From positions 1 through 12,453 of the forward strand of contig CAUZFB010000059.1 of the NCBI GenBank assembly GCA_963579135.1: 12,453 bases of DNA, in the 5' to 3' direction. Shown here piece after piece: positions 4,927 to 12,377 of the stretch (position 1 is its first letter; each line of letters starts with the position of its first letter). A model generated the notes under the pieces. It made no database searches. It saw only the letters and a list, made by a program, of their open reading frames with translations, and was not told the origin of the DNA. The position numbers and the translations under genes are program-made. This stretch comes from CALGTL01 sp963579135 (lineage in GTDB: Bacteria > Chloroflexota > Dehalococcoidia > Lucifugimonadales > Australimonadaceae).

Positions 4927-7161
4927 ATGACCACCTACAACGTGATTGGTAAGAAGGTAGCGCGCAAGGACGGGCCTCCCAAGGTGACGGGTGGCGCGGA
5001 ATACGCCATAGATGTCGCTCTACCAGGCATGCTCCACGCAAAATCGGTGCGCAGCCCGTTCCCCCACGCCCGCATCCTCAAGATTGACGCGTCCAAGGCG
5101 CTGGCATTGCCCGGCGTTCACGCGGTGCTCACCGGTGAAGACGTTGCGGGTCACGTGCTGGGCAACCGCGTACGGGACGTCCCCGTGCTCGCCAACGGCG
5201 TCGTCCGGTTCATCGGCGAAAAGGTTGCCGCTGTCGTGGCCGACGACGAGCCTACTGCCGAGCGGGCCCGCGAGCTTGTGGAGGTCGAGTACGAAGAACT
5301 CGACACGATTTTCACAATCGACGACGCTATGTCCGAGGGCGCCCCGGTGTTGCATCCCGACATGATGGGCTACCAGGGGTATGCGAAGCCGCCGGAGCAG
5401 CCATCCAACGTCTTCTTCACCAACGTCTACGGTATCGGCGACATCGACGTTGGGTTCGCCGAGGCCGACCAGATCTTCGAGGACACGTACACTACGCAGC
5501 GGCAGCACCCCGCGTTCTTTGAGCCCCGCGCGTGCGTGGTCGCAGCAAATCTCGACGGGCGTGTGCAGATTTGGACCTCCACCAAAGCACCGTACGGCCT
5601 GAAGGGTGCCATCTCGCTCGCCATCGGAGTCGACAACGAGAAGATCGTGATCAACCCCACCTACGTCGGTGGCGACTTTGGAGGCAAGGGCTGCCCGTGG
5701 GATGAGCCGCTGTGCTACTTCCTGTCAGAGAAGACGGGCCACCCCGTGAAGATGGTCATGGATTACCAGGAGGAGTTCGAGGCCGGGAACCCCCGTCACG
5801 CATCTGTCGTCAGGGTGCGCACCGGCGTCAAGAGCGACGGCACCATCACCGCGCATCACCAGGACATGATCTTCAACAGTGGCGCCTACGCCGGACTCAT
5901 GCCCCAGGGTTTCCTCGCCGGCACGGATCGGATCGCCGCCAATTTCCGCATCGCGCACGCTCGCTTCGACCACCGGCACGTGTACACGAACACCGTTCCC
6001 GGTGGTTACATGCGTGGGCCAGGCGAAGTGCAGGGAACGTTCGCGATGGAATCCCACATGGACGAGATTGCCCGCACGTTGGGTATCGATATCGTCGAGT
6101 TCAGGCAAAAGAACATCCTGCGCCCTGGCGATTCGACACCCATGAACGAGCGGTTCAGTGGTGTGCGTGCCGAGGAAACGCTGCTCGCAGCGGTCGCCAA
6201 AGCAGGCTTCCCAAAGGCTAAGGAATCCAACGTTGGCTTCGGCCTTTCGATGTGCTCGCGGCCCGCGGGTGGCGGCGAAACCCATGTCGAGATCACGGTC
6301 GAGCCGGAGGGGAGCATCCTTCTGCGCACTCCGATCTTCGAGCAAGGCTCCGGCGTTCACACGGTACTCGCGCTCATCGCCGCCGAGGAGCTTGGCACAA
6401 CGCTGGAGAACGTCCGCGTTGTCCCCTGGAATACCGACGCCGTCCTGTTCGACTCCGGCGTCGCCGGGAGCCGTGGCACGCGCATGATGGTGCCCGCCGC
6501 CCATGAAGCCTCCCAGGAGGCCAGGGGTGAACTGCTGAACACCGCCGCCGAGCTCACGGGCTGGCCCATTGAGCAGTTGGAGTCCAAGGATGGCGCCGTC
6601 GTGAACACGGCCTCCGGCGAGCAGTTCGGGTGGGCCGACCTCCTCTCCCGCGTTCCCGACCGACCGGTCATGGGCCGCGCCTCCAACAGAGACATGGGCC
6701 TCGCTGAGTACACCACGTTCGCCGCCCAGATCGCCGAGGTGGAGGTCGACCCGGAGACTGGCCAGATCCACCTGCGCCGGTTCCTATCGGCCCACGATGT
6801 GGGGACGATACTGAATCCCATCGGCCACCAAGGACAGATTAACGGTTCCATCGTGACCGGCCTCGGCTACGCCCTCATGGAGGAATTGCGTATCGAGGAC
6901 GGTCGCGTGACCACCCAGTCCTTCGCCGACGTGAAGATCCCAACGATGGCGGACCTGCCTGAGTTCGAGACACTGTTGCTGGAGTCAAACGAAGGCGTCG
7001 GCCCGTACAAGGTCCGGTCCATCGGTGAGGCGCCGCTCCTCGGTGTCGCGCCTGCCATCGCCAACGCCGTGCGCGATGCGACGGGCGTCCGGTTCCATGA
7101 CCTCCCCCTGACTGCTGAGAAGATCCTGGCTGGCCTCCGCGCGAAGAAGGCTACCGGCTAG
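4927..7161 (+). CDS. Xanthine dehydrogenase-family molybdenum hydroxylase, large subunit
   Basis: A 744-residue Mo-cofactor-binding subunit of the xanthine oxidase family, which hydroxylates carbons of aldehydes, purines or N-heterocycles using water. Visible marks are the a/b-hammerhead domain (about 12-130), GGDFGGKG (248-255) and YMRGPGEVQG (361-370) lining the molybdopterin, FEQGSGVHT (471-479), AGSRGT (513-518) and the C-terminal SIGEAPLLGVAPAIANAV (698-715). In that last block E701 stands at the place of the catalytic glutamate. The start is ATG 4927, with AGGGG 5 nt upstream; a GTG at 4897 is open but sits directly on the putative -10 box. Family members normally work with a 2Fe-2S subunit and often a FAD subunit. 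Neither is adjacent, so partners must be encoded elsewhere or the enzyme uses another electron acceptor. Substrate cannot be told from sequence. Confidence 0.92.
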   Translation: MTTYNVIGKKVARKDGPPKVTGGAEYAIDVALPGMLHAKSVRSPFPHARILKIDASKALALPGVHAVLTGEDVAGHVLGNRVRDVPVLANGVVRFIGEKVAAVVADDEPTAERARELVEVEYEELDTIFTIDDAMSEGAPVLHPDMMGYQGYAKPPEQPSNVFFTNVYGIGDIDVGFAEADQIFEDTYTTQRQHPAFFEPRACVVAANLDGRVQIWTSTKAPYGLKGAISLAIGVDNEKIVINPTYVGGDFGGKGCPWDEPLCYFLSEKTGHPVKMVMDYQEEFEAGNPRHASVVRVRTGVKSDGTITAHHQDMIFNSGAYAGLMPQGFLAGTDRIAANFRIAHARFDHRHVYTNTVPGGYMRGPGEVQGTFAMESHMDEIARTLGIDIVEFRQKNILRPGDSTPMNERFSGVRAEETLLAAVAKAGFPKAKESNVGFGLSMCSRPAGGGETHVEITVEPEGSILLRTPIFEQGSGVHTVLALIAAEELGTTLENVRVVPWNTDAVLFDSGVAGSRGTRMMVPAAHEASQEARGELLNTAAELTGWPIEQLESKDGAVVNTASGEQFGWADLLSRVPDRPVMGRASNRDMGLAEYTTFAAQIAEVEVDPETGQIHLRRFLSAHDVGTILNPIGHQGQINGSIVTGLGYALMEELRIEDGRVTTQSFADVKIPTMADLPEFETLLLESNEGVGPYKVRSIGEAPLLGVAPAIANAVRDATGVRFHDLPLTAEKILAGLRAKKATG

Positions 7162-7281
7162 GTAGGCGTCACCCTGAACGCAGCGGACTCGAAGCATCTT
7201 TCGCAGTTCGAGCGCTTAGAAGAGCGGCTCGAAGCGTTCCACCACCCCGAGAACATCTTGCTGAACGAATAGGCTTGAAAA
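7162..7281 (+). other. Gap with a 36-codon open extension and a promoter
   Basis: After the TAG of the Mo-hydroxylase the same frame stays open for 36 codons to a TAG at 7270. It reads like protein (SKHLSQFERLEERLEAF is an amphipathic helix) but has no ATG or GTG. A CTG at 7174 is preceded by AGGTAGG. The second TAG is also part of a -10 box, TAGGCT (7270-7275), which ends 6 nt before the GTG of the acyl-CoA dehydrogenase; the -35 region is poor. Either a small unusual gene, a decayed tail, or chance. Confidence 0.35.
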
Positions 7282-8445
7282 GTGACCCACCAACCCGTCC
7301 CTGACCCTCTCAACGACGTCCGCATGGCGGTCCGCGAGGTCTGCGAAAAGTACGGCAACGAGTACTGGCGTCGCATGGATCACAATCGCACTTACCCGGA
7401 AGCGTTCGTGACCGAGCTGACCGACCTCGGTTGGCTTGGCGCCCTGATCCCCGAGGAGTATGGCGGAGGCGGCATGAGCGTCACCGAGGCCAGCGTGATC
7501 CTCGAAGAGATCAACCGCGCCGGTGGGCACGCCGCGGCATGCCACGCGCAGATGTACACCATGGGCATCCTCCTACGCCACGGTAGCGATGAGCAGAAGC
7601 GCCGCTACCTCCCCGGCGTGGCCGACGGTTCTGAACGCCTGCAGGCGTTCGGTGTAACCGAGCCTAACGCAGGTTCCGAGACCACGCGCATCGAGACCAC
7701 CGCCGTCCGCAAGGGCGACCACTACGTCATCAATGGCGAGAAGATATTCATCTCCCGCGTGCTCCAATCGGACCTCATGGTGTTGCTGGCACGCACGACT
7801 CCCTACGATGAACTGGAGAACAAGACGATGGGTCTTTCGGCGTTCATCGTTGACCTGCGCACGGCGGGTGACCACCTCAAGGTCCAGCCGTTGGACCTCA
7901 TGTTCAATCAACACACCAACCAGCTTTTCTTCGACAACCTAGAAGTCCCCGTCGAGAACCTCATCGGCAAGGAGGGTCTGGGGTTCCGCTACATCATCGA
8001 CTCTTGGAACGTCGAGCGGATCCTCATCGCGGCAGAGTGTATCGGCGACGGTGATTGGTTCATCAACAAAGGCGCGTCCTACGCCAGCTCCCGCGTAGTT
8101 TTCGGCAGGCCCATAGGCGCCAACCAAGGCGTCCAGCTGCCCATCGCCCAGGCCTACGCCCACGTCCGTGCCGCTGATCTCATGAGGTTCGATGCAGCCG
8201 CCAAGTACGACCGTGCCGAAAAGTGTGGTGCCGAGGCCAACATGGCCAAGCTGCTGGCATCAGAGGCCTCATGGGAAGCGGCCAACGTATGCATGAACGT
8301 CCATGGAGGCTACGGATTCGCGGCTGACTTCGACATCGAGCGCAAGTTCCGCGAAACGCGCCTCTTCATCACTGCCCCCGTCAACAACAACCTCGTCCTG
8401 GCATTCCTTGGCCAGAACGTATTGGGTATGCCCCGGTCCTACTAG
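7282..8445 (+). CDS. Acyl-CoA dehydrogenase family protein
   Basis: A 387-residue flavoprotein that should oxidise an acyl-CoA to its 2,3-enoyl-CoA, passing electrons to ETF. Landmarks are the helical N-domain, GVTEPNAGSETTRIETTAV (124-142) and HYVINGEKIFIS (147-158) in the FAD-binding middle domain, SSRVVFGRPIG (269-279), and CMNVHGGYGFAADFDIERKFRE (337-358). The C-terminal YEGT block that carries the catalytic Glu376 of medium-chain enzymes is replaced by TAPVNN (364-369). Instead E245, in SWNVERILIA, lies where isovaleryl-CoA and long-chain dehydrogenases keep their base. The protein ends VLGMPRSY, like a known subfamily. The start is GTG 7282, with an in-frame TGA at 7276 just before it and no Shine-Dalgarno, suggesting a leaderless message; ATG 7324 would cut the first helix. 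It is followed at 46 nt by the aldolase gene. Confidence 0.92.
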   Translation: MTHQPVPDPLNDVRMAVREVCEKYGNEYWRRMDHNRTYPEAFVTELTDLGWLGALIPEEYGGGGMSVTEASVILEEINRAGGHAAACHAQMYTMGILLRHGSDEQKRRYLPGVADGSERLQAFGVTEPNAGSETTRIETTAVRKGDHYVINGEKIFISRVLQSDLMVLLARTTPYDELENKTMGLSAFIVDLRTAGDHLKVQPLDLMFNQHTNQLFFDNLEVPVENLIGKEGLGFRYIIDSWNVERILIAAECIGDGDWFINKGASYASSRVVFGRPIGANQGVQLPIAQAYAHVRAADLMRFDAAAKYDRAEKCGAEANMAKLLASEASWEAANVCMNVHGGYGFAADFDIERKFRETRLFITAPVNNNLVLAFLGQNVLGMPRSY

Positions 8446-8491
8446 CCACACCTAGCCATCATCTGACCCACCGGTGCAAGGAGGCCACCCC

Positions 8492-9262
8492 ATGAGCTCC
8501 GACCTCGATTCCGTGAAGCGCGACGTCGCTATAGCCAACCGCGTGCTGTCCGTAGCCGGCCTCGCGTCGGGTGCGCTCGCGTCGTTGGGTCACGTAAGCA
8601 TGCGCGTGCCTGCCGAGCCCGACAAGTTCGTCGTGAAGGGCAGAGGACTCGCTTTCGATGTCCTTGGTGCGGTACGCGCTGAGGACATGGTCGTTTGCGA
8701 TCTCGATGGTTTCCTGATCGAAGGCCCGAAGGGTGCGACGCAACCCAACGAGGTGATGATCCACTCGAGCATCCTCAGAGCGCGCCCGGATGTGACATCC
8801 GTCGTCCACGTGCACCCGCGGTACGCCGTCGTCCTCAGCACCCTCGGTCACACCATGCGGCCTGTCGCTCGTGAGGGTATGCCGCTCGTGCGTGAGCCGT
8901 TGCCCGTGTATCCGGACGTCGCGCTCGTCACGACGCAGGAGGAAGGCACGGAGCTGGCGAATGTGTTGGGCGCGCGCCAGGCCGCGTTGCTCTTCGGCCA
9001 CGGCGCAGTCACGGTGGGCACCGATCTTGAAGACGCCGTCATGAACATGGTCAACCTCGAGGAGCAGGCGAAGATGAACTGGTACGCGTACTGCGCTGCC
9101 GGTCCCGGCCACGCTCGTATCCCCGAAGAGATGATCCAGGCAGAGCGTGCCAAGCCTCGGTTTGACGATCTGCCGCACATGAAGGACCTCGTCCAGCAGG
9201 CGGACGTCGTTCATGCTCGTGGCGCGTGGCAGAACTACGCATATCTGGCCGGACGAGAGTAG
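8492..9262 (+). CDS. Class II aldolase/adducin family protein
   Basis: A 256-residue zinc enzyme of the class II aldolase/adducin family, whose members cleave sugar phosphates or decarboxylate beta-keto acids. The Zn ligands are visible: H106 and H108 in VVHVHPRYA and H170 in FGHGAVTVG. The probable catalytic E87 lies in TQPNEVMIH. The N-terminal block LASLGHVSMRVP (29-40) and the DLDG turn (70-73) fit the family. The combination of ANRVL near the N-terminus, DLDG, and an unphosphorylated-looking pocket is closer in feel to the HCOMODA-type decarboxylase branch of aromatic degradation than to fuculose-phosphate aldolase, but that is a judgement without an alignment. The start is ATG 8492, with SD AAGGAGG 7 nt upstream; the upstream GTG 8474 lies before that SD and is rejected. 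Lies between the acyl-CoA dehydrogenase and the GlcG/HbpS gene in one apparent operon. Confidence 0.88.
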   Translation: MSSDLDSVKRDVAIANRVLSVAGLASGALASLGHVSMRVPAEPDKFVVKGRGLAFDVLGAVRAEDMVVCDLDGFLIEGPKGATQPNEVMIHSSILRARPDVTSVVHVHPRYAVVLSTLGHTMRPVAREGMPLVREPLPVYPDVALVTTQEEGTELANVLGARQAALLFGHGAVTVGTDLEDAVMNMVNLEEQAKMNWYAYCAAGPGHARIPEEMIQAERAKPRFDDLPHMKDLVQQADVVHARGAWQNYAYLAGRE

Positions 9263-9271
9263 GGGAGCAAC

Positions 9272-9682
9272 ATGACCGTATCGTTGGACGAAGCGAAATC
9301 GCTGGCAGACTCGGTGCTGGTGCGTGCCAAGGAGCAGGGACTCACTGTCGGCGTCGCCGTGGTCAACGAGCGCGCGGGCACCGTGCTCGTCGTCGGCATG
9401 GACGGCAGCCGTCCGTTCACGCCAGACACGGCTCATGGCAAGGCGTTGGGTACGGTGCTCTGGGGCATGGCCGGTGAGCTGCTCGAAGGCCGTAGTGGAA
9501 GTCCTGTATTCGAATACGTCAGCAAGCTGTACGGCGACAGGGTCATCTACGCCAAAGGCAGCGCGTTGCTGCAACGCGCGGGCGTCACCGATGGCGCAAT
9601 CGGCGTCAGCGGTGGCATGCCTGACGTCGACGAAGAGTTGGCGCGTGCGGCCGCCGCCGATTACTCGGCGAGCGCCGGTTAG
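9272..9682 (+). CDS. GlcG/HbpS family protein (DUF336)
   Basis: A 136-residue protein with the whole GlcG/HbpS pattern: an N-terminal helix LDEAKSLADSVLVRAKEQ, the strand pair LTVGVAVVNERAGTVLVVGM, a conserved lysine in AHGKALGTVLWG, and the C-terminal AIGVSGGMPDVDEELARAA. HbpS in Streptomyces is an extracellular haem- and iron-binding octamer. Other members have no known haem role and are found beside glycolate, propanediol or aromatic-degradation genes. No signal peptide is present here, so it is probably cytoplasmic. The ATG lies 9 nt after the aldolase stop, and the SD AGGGGAG overlaps that stop codon, so the two are tightly coupled. It may be an accessory or detoxifying partner of the aldolase; its biochemical role is unknown. 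Confidence 0.87.
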   Translation: MTVSLDEAKSLADSVLVRAKEQGLTVGVAVVNERAGTVLVVGMDGSRPFTPDTAHGKALGTVLWGMAGELLEGRSGSPVFEYVSKLYGDRVIYAKGSALLQRAGVTDGAIGVSGGMPDVDEELARAAAADYSASAG

Positions 9683-9698
9683 CTCCGGCCAGCTTGGC

Positions 9699-10580
9699 TC
9701 ACAGCAGAGCCCGAAGCGCCGCCAGCGGACGCAGATAATCGTCCAGCTCAAAGCCGTCGACCTTGGCCGAGCGCTCCCCGGAGAAACCGTCCACCGCGCC
9801 GGCCTTGACGCAGCGCTGCACGCGTTCGGACTCGTCATGGAGGGTCGGCAGCAGATCACGGCCCTCGATTTGAGACATCGCGACGAGTAGTCCCCACGCG
9901 CCCCAGTTCGACAGGCTGGCGATGACCAGTTTCGCGGTTCGCGTCACTGCCGGCGCGTCCGGCAAGCTCGCCACGCTCGCGATCTCGCTCGCCAGCAGCC
10001 CCATGCCGATCTCGTTGCCACCGTCACCAATGCCAACTGACGCTTCGTGTAAGTCAAACAGCCGGTCCACGCGCGCCGTGTGTGGTGTGATGTCGATCGA
10101 CCGCATGTTGCGGTAAACATCCTCAGCGTCAGGCGCGCAGCGTTCGATCCCGATCAGAAGCGATGGCTCGTATTCCGCGAGGATGGCTTTCGCGGCGCGT
10201 ACGCTCTCATCTGGCCCCGCGACAGGAAACTCCACGACCGGCGCCCCCGGCCCCGCTACCGCACGCATAACGTCCGCACCATGTGCATCCGTGACGTAGA
10301 CCACACGACGTCCTAGAGCTTCCAGCGCCGTGCCGATGGCGACCGCTCCAGGAGGGCCGTCCGTCTCCACCGCAGCGCCACTCAGGATGTAAAACCCGGT
10401 CCCTATCAGTACCGTTCCCGGCCGGTCCAGCACGTAGCGAGCGGCGTCAGCGCAGTAGTCGGCAGGCAACGATCCGCGCAGCGCCGAGATGCCGCGCCGG
10501 TCGTTGCCGAGGATGATCTCTTCTATGGATGTTTCGCCGGGCCTCTGGGGCTTGTGGGTCTTGTGGGGGATTCCTGACAT
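9699..10580 (-). CDS. D-glutamate cyclase-like protein (DUF4392)
   Basis: A 293-residue protein that I recognise as the DUF4392 domain, the catalytic part of the mammalian mitochondrial D-glutamate cyclase (DGLUCY), which turns D-glutamate into 5-oxo-D-proline. Visible family blocks are LIGTGFYILSG (58-68), ETDGPPGAVAIGTALEALG (72-90), VYVTDAHG (94-101), IGIERCAPDAEDVYRNM (143-159), SIDITPHTARVDRLF (161-175) and the highly conserved GIGDGGNEIGMG (183-194). Length matches the stand-alone bacterial form. No transport or racemase partner is nearby. The start is ATG 10580: a -10 box TAGGTT ends exactly 6 nt before it and no strong Shine-Dalgarno is present, so the message may be leaderless. It converges on the GlcG gene with 16 nt between the stops, and is divergent from the broken VOC gene. 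Confidence 0.88.
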   Translation of the reverse strand: MSGIPHKTHKPQRPGETSIEEIILGNDRRGISALRGSLPADYCADAARYVLDRPGTVLIGTGFYILSGAAVETDGPPGAVAIGTALEALGRRVVYVTDAHGADVMRAVAGPGAPVVEFPVAGPDESVRAAKAILAEYEPSLLIGIERCAPDAEDVYRNMRSIDITPHTARVDRLFDLHEASVGIGDGGNEIGMGLLASEIASVASLPDAPAVTRTAKLVIASLSNWGAWGLLVAMSQIEGRDLLPTLHDESERVQRCVKAGAVDGFSGERSAKVDGFELDDYLRPLAALRALL

Positions 10581-10586
10581 ACCCGC

Positions 10587-10615
10587 AACCTATCCGACCA
10601 GCGCTGCTGTGTCAC
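10587..10615 (-). promoter_or_regulatory. Promoter of the D-glutamate cyclase-like gene
   Basis: On the minus strand GTGACA (10615-10610; 5 of 6 to TTGACA), a 17-nt spacer and TAGGTT (10592-10587), then 6 nt, then ATG. The predicted transcription start falls on the start codon. Of the three leaderless-type promoters in the window this has the best -35. Confidence 0.55.
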
Positions 10616-10709
10616 TCCCTGCGGCGGCTATCGTTGGTGGCGTTACACGAACCGACCGCGCCAACATGACGCGTAGCCCAGTAGAGGCTAACCCAAGAGG
10701 GGGGAGACG

Positions 10710-11087
10710 ATGAACTTGGATCACACGTTGATACTCGCCAAGGACAAAGAGAAATCGGCTCGATTCTTCGCCCGCATCAGGGGTCTGCAGTTCGCAGGCA
10801 TCCATGGGAGCAGCGGACTCGTCACCGTCGACGACACTCTCGCCCTGCGCTTCGACGAACGCCAGACCGGGCGCATCTACTGCGCGTTTCACGTCAGCGA
10901 GGCTGAGTTCGACTCCCTCGTCGGCCGCCTCTGTGACGAGAATGTGCCATTCGGCGCTAACGGCGCGCGCTCAGGTGGCTTCGATATGCAGGTCGGCGAG
11001 CACAACAGGGGCAAGCGGGTTTAATTCGATGACCCCAACGGGCAGAACGTGGAGCTCATGACCGTCGCTACCGCAGGCCTGGGCTAA
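10710..11087 (+). pseudogene. VOC family gene interrupted by an in-frame TAA
   Basis: The frame starts at ATG 10710 with a strong SD (GAGGGGGGAG, 10697-10706) and reads a single-domain VOC protein of a common small family: NLDHTLILAKDKEKSARFF with H5 as metal ligand, and YCAFHVSEAEFD with H61. After 104 residues it hits TAA at 11022. The same frame then continues FDDPNGQNVELMTVA and ends at a TAA at 11085. That tail is exactly the C-terminal strand of the family, which normally reads V-Y-F-x-D-P-x-G-x-x-x-E-[IL]-M-T, so the TAA stands where Tyr (TAT or TAC) is expected. E115, the last metal ligand, lies beyond the stop. Everything else looks intact, so this is a recent nonsense mutation, a base-calling error, or readthrough. 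If translated only to the stop, the product lacks its last strand and ligand. Confidence 0.8.
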
Positions 11088-11116
11088 TTTGCGTTTGAGA
11101 CGCATCATGGGTTGCG

Positions 11117-11145
11117 TTGACCAAGGAATGGTCCGCCTCTACAGT
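11117..11145 (+). promoter_or_regulatory. Sigma70-type promoter of the SelA-like gene
   Basis: TTGACC (11117-11122), a 17-nt spacer and TACAGT (11140-11145). The transcript would start near 11152, giving a leader of about 30 nt that holds AGGAG (11170-11174), 6 nt before ATG 11181. So this gene is transcribed independently of the broken VOC gene. Confidence 0.65.
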
Positions 11146-11180
11146 AGCCTCGCAACGATCTCTCGTCGCAGGAGTCAGTT

Positions 11181-12326
11181 ATGACCACCAATACCGAATG
11201 GGGCGCGATTTTCAAAGAGCTGGGAGCCCGGCCCATCATCAACGCCATCGGCAGTCTGACGCTCGTCGGTGGCTCGACTCCACCCGTTGAGGTCCGAGAG
11301 GCGATGGAGGCCGCCAACGACGCCTACATTCCGCTCACTGACCTACAAGCAGCCGTGGGCCCCATCATCGCTGCGGCGACCAACGCTCCCGCCGCCTACG
11401 TGACCTCGGGCGCTGGCTCAGCGCTCACCCTCGCTGCCGCCGCTGCCATGGCCGGCGACGAAGACGCCAAGATCGAACAGCTGCCCAACACCACTGGCAT
11501 GAAGAACGAGATCCTGATCCAGACGCGCCATCGCTACTGGTACGACCGTTGCCTCGAAGCGTCCGGCGCGACGCTGGTGAACTTCGGCACCGCCAAAGGC
11601 ACCTCGCCCGATGACTTACGGAACGCCATCGGGCCGAACACTGCCGCCGTCCACTTCGTTATGAAAGAGGAGGCACCCGACTCCGCTGCGCTCTCGTTGG
11701 AAGAGACCATCGCTATCGCCAACGAGGCTGGCATCCCGACGCTCGTGGACGGCGCGGGCCAGATCTACCCGCTGGAGAACATGGGCAAGTACGTGCGCAT
11801 GGGCGCCGCGTTCCAGTGTGTCGCAGCCAAATACATGGGTGCACCCCAATCCACTGGCCTCGCCCTGGGTACCGAGAATTTCATCTACAAGCTCAGCCTA
11901 CAATCCTTCGCTTCCTACGAAGGACGCCGCATCCGTGGCATCGGCCGCCCCCACAAGATCGACCGCCAGGAGATTGTCGGGTGCGTCGCTGCCGTGCGTC
12001 GCTGGATGACGCTCAATCACGAGGACCGCCTGTCAGACGCCGGACAGCGCAGCATGATCATGGTCAACGCCTTGGCCGGTATCCCAGGCGTCAGCGCCAC
12101 CTTCATCGAAAACGTTATCGGCCACCACGCCTTTGGGGTCAAACTCAACGTCGACCCGGCCGTCGCCGGCCTCACCAACCAGGATGTCGTCGACCGTCTC
12201 AAGCAAGGCGACCCGCCCATCTGGACCCGCGTCCGCGACCACGAAACCTTCATCATCATCACCACCTTCGGCCTCAAGCCTGGTCAAGAGCAGATCGTCG
12301 CCGACCGCATCGCCGCCCTGTTCTAG
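11181..12326 (+). CDS. SelA-like PLP-dependent enzyme
   Basis: A 381-residue fold-type I PLP protein of the SelA-like family, which includes selenocysteine synthase but more often D-glucosaminate-6-phosphate ammonia-lyase and related lyases of amino sugars or D-amino acids. Visible blocks are GARPIINAIGSLTLVGGSTP (15-34), PAAYVTSGAGSALTLAAAAAM (70-90; glycine-rich phosphate-binding turn), IPTLVDGAGQIYP (185-197) with D190 pairing with the pyridine nitrogen, and CVAAKYMGAPQSTGLALG (213-230) with K217 as the Schiff-base lysine. IGRPHKIDRQEIVG (254-267) is also typical. True SelA proteins are longer, with an N-terminal domain for tRNA-Sec binding that is absent here, and no selC or selB is nearby. 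So a lyase or aldolase role is more likely than selenocysteine synthesis. Substrate unknown. Confidence 0.85.
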   Translation: MTTNTEWGAIFKELGARPIINAIGSLTLVGGSTPPVEVREAMEAANDAYIPLTDLQAAVGPIIAAATNAPAAYVTSGAGSALTLAAAAAMAGDEDAKIEQLPNTTGMKNEILIQTRHRYWYDRCLEASGATLVNFGTAKGTSPDDLRNAIGPNTAAVHFVMKEEAPDSAALSLEETIAIANEAGIPTLVDGAGQIYPLENMGKYVRMGAAFQCVAAKYMGAPQSTGLALGTENFIYKLSLQSFASYEGRRIRGIGRPHKIDRQEIVGCVAAVRRWMTLNHEDRLSDAGQRSMIMVNALAGIPGVSATFIENVIGHHAFGVKLNVDPAVAGLTNQDVVDRLKQGDPPIWTRVRDHETFIIITTFGLKPGQEQIVADRIAALF

Positions 12327-12377
12327 CGGGCGTGATCGGTCGACCACCTGCTGCTGAAGATCTGGCATCGGCCTGAT

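Noticed and set aside
4809..4934. N-terminal extension of the VOC protein to 4934
   Set aside because: The extra 42 residues do not resemble the family, overlap the opposite promoter, and lie upstream of a good SD for ATG 4808.
5725..6771. 348-codon minus-strand open frame opposite the Mo-hydroxylase
   Set aside because: No recognisable motif and no plausible ribosome binding site. The plus-strand gene here carries clear cofactor motifs throughout.
9674..9689. GCCGG-ttagct-CCGGC hairpin at the end of the GlcG gene as a terminator
   Set aside because: Only a 5-bp stem, and no T-run follows on either strand. It lies partly in coding sequence between convergent genes.
8459..9859. 466-codon minus-strand open frame opposite the aldolase and GlcG genes
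   Set aside because: Its translation is rich in Arg, His and Val with no family motif, it spans two well-supported plus-strand genes, and it is the kind of antisense frame that codon bias in high-G+C genes produces.
10541..10569. TTGTGGG-type short tandem repeat as a phase-variable tract
   Set aside because: Only two imperfect units, within the coding start of the D-glutamate cyclase-like gene. That is too short and irregular to suggest slippage.
11181..12326. Selenocysteine synthase (selA) and a selenium system
   Set aside because: The protein lacks the N-terminal tRNA-binding domain of true SelA, and there is no selC, selB or selD in view. The broader SelA-like lyase family fits better.
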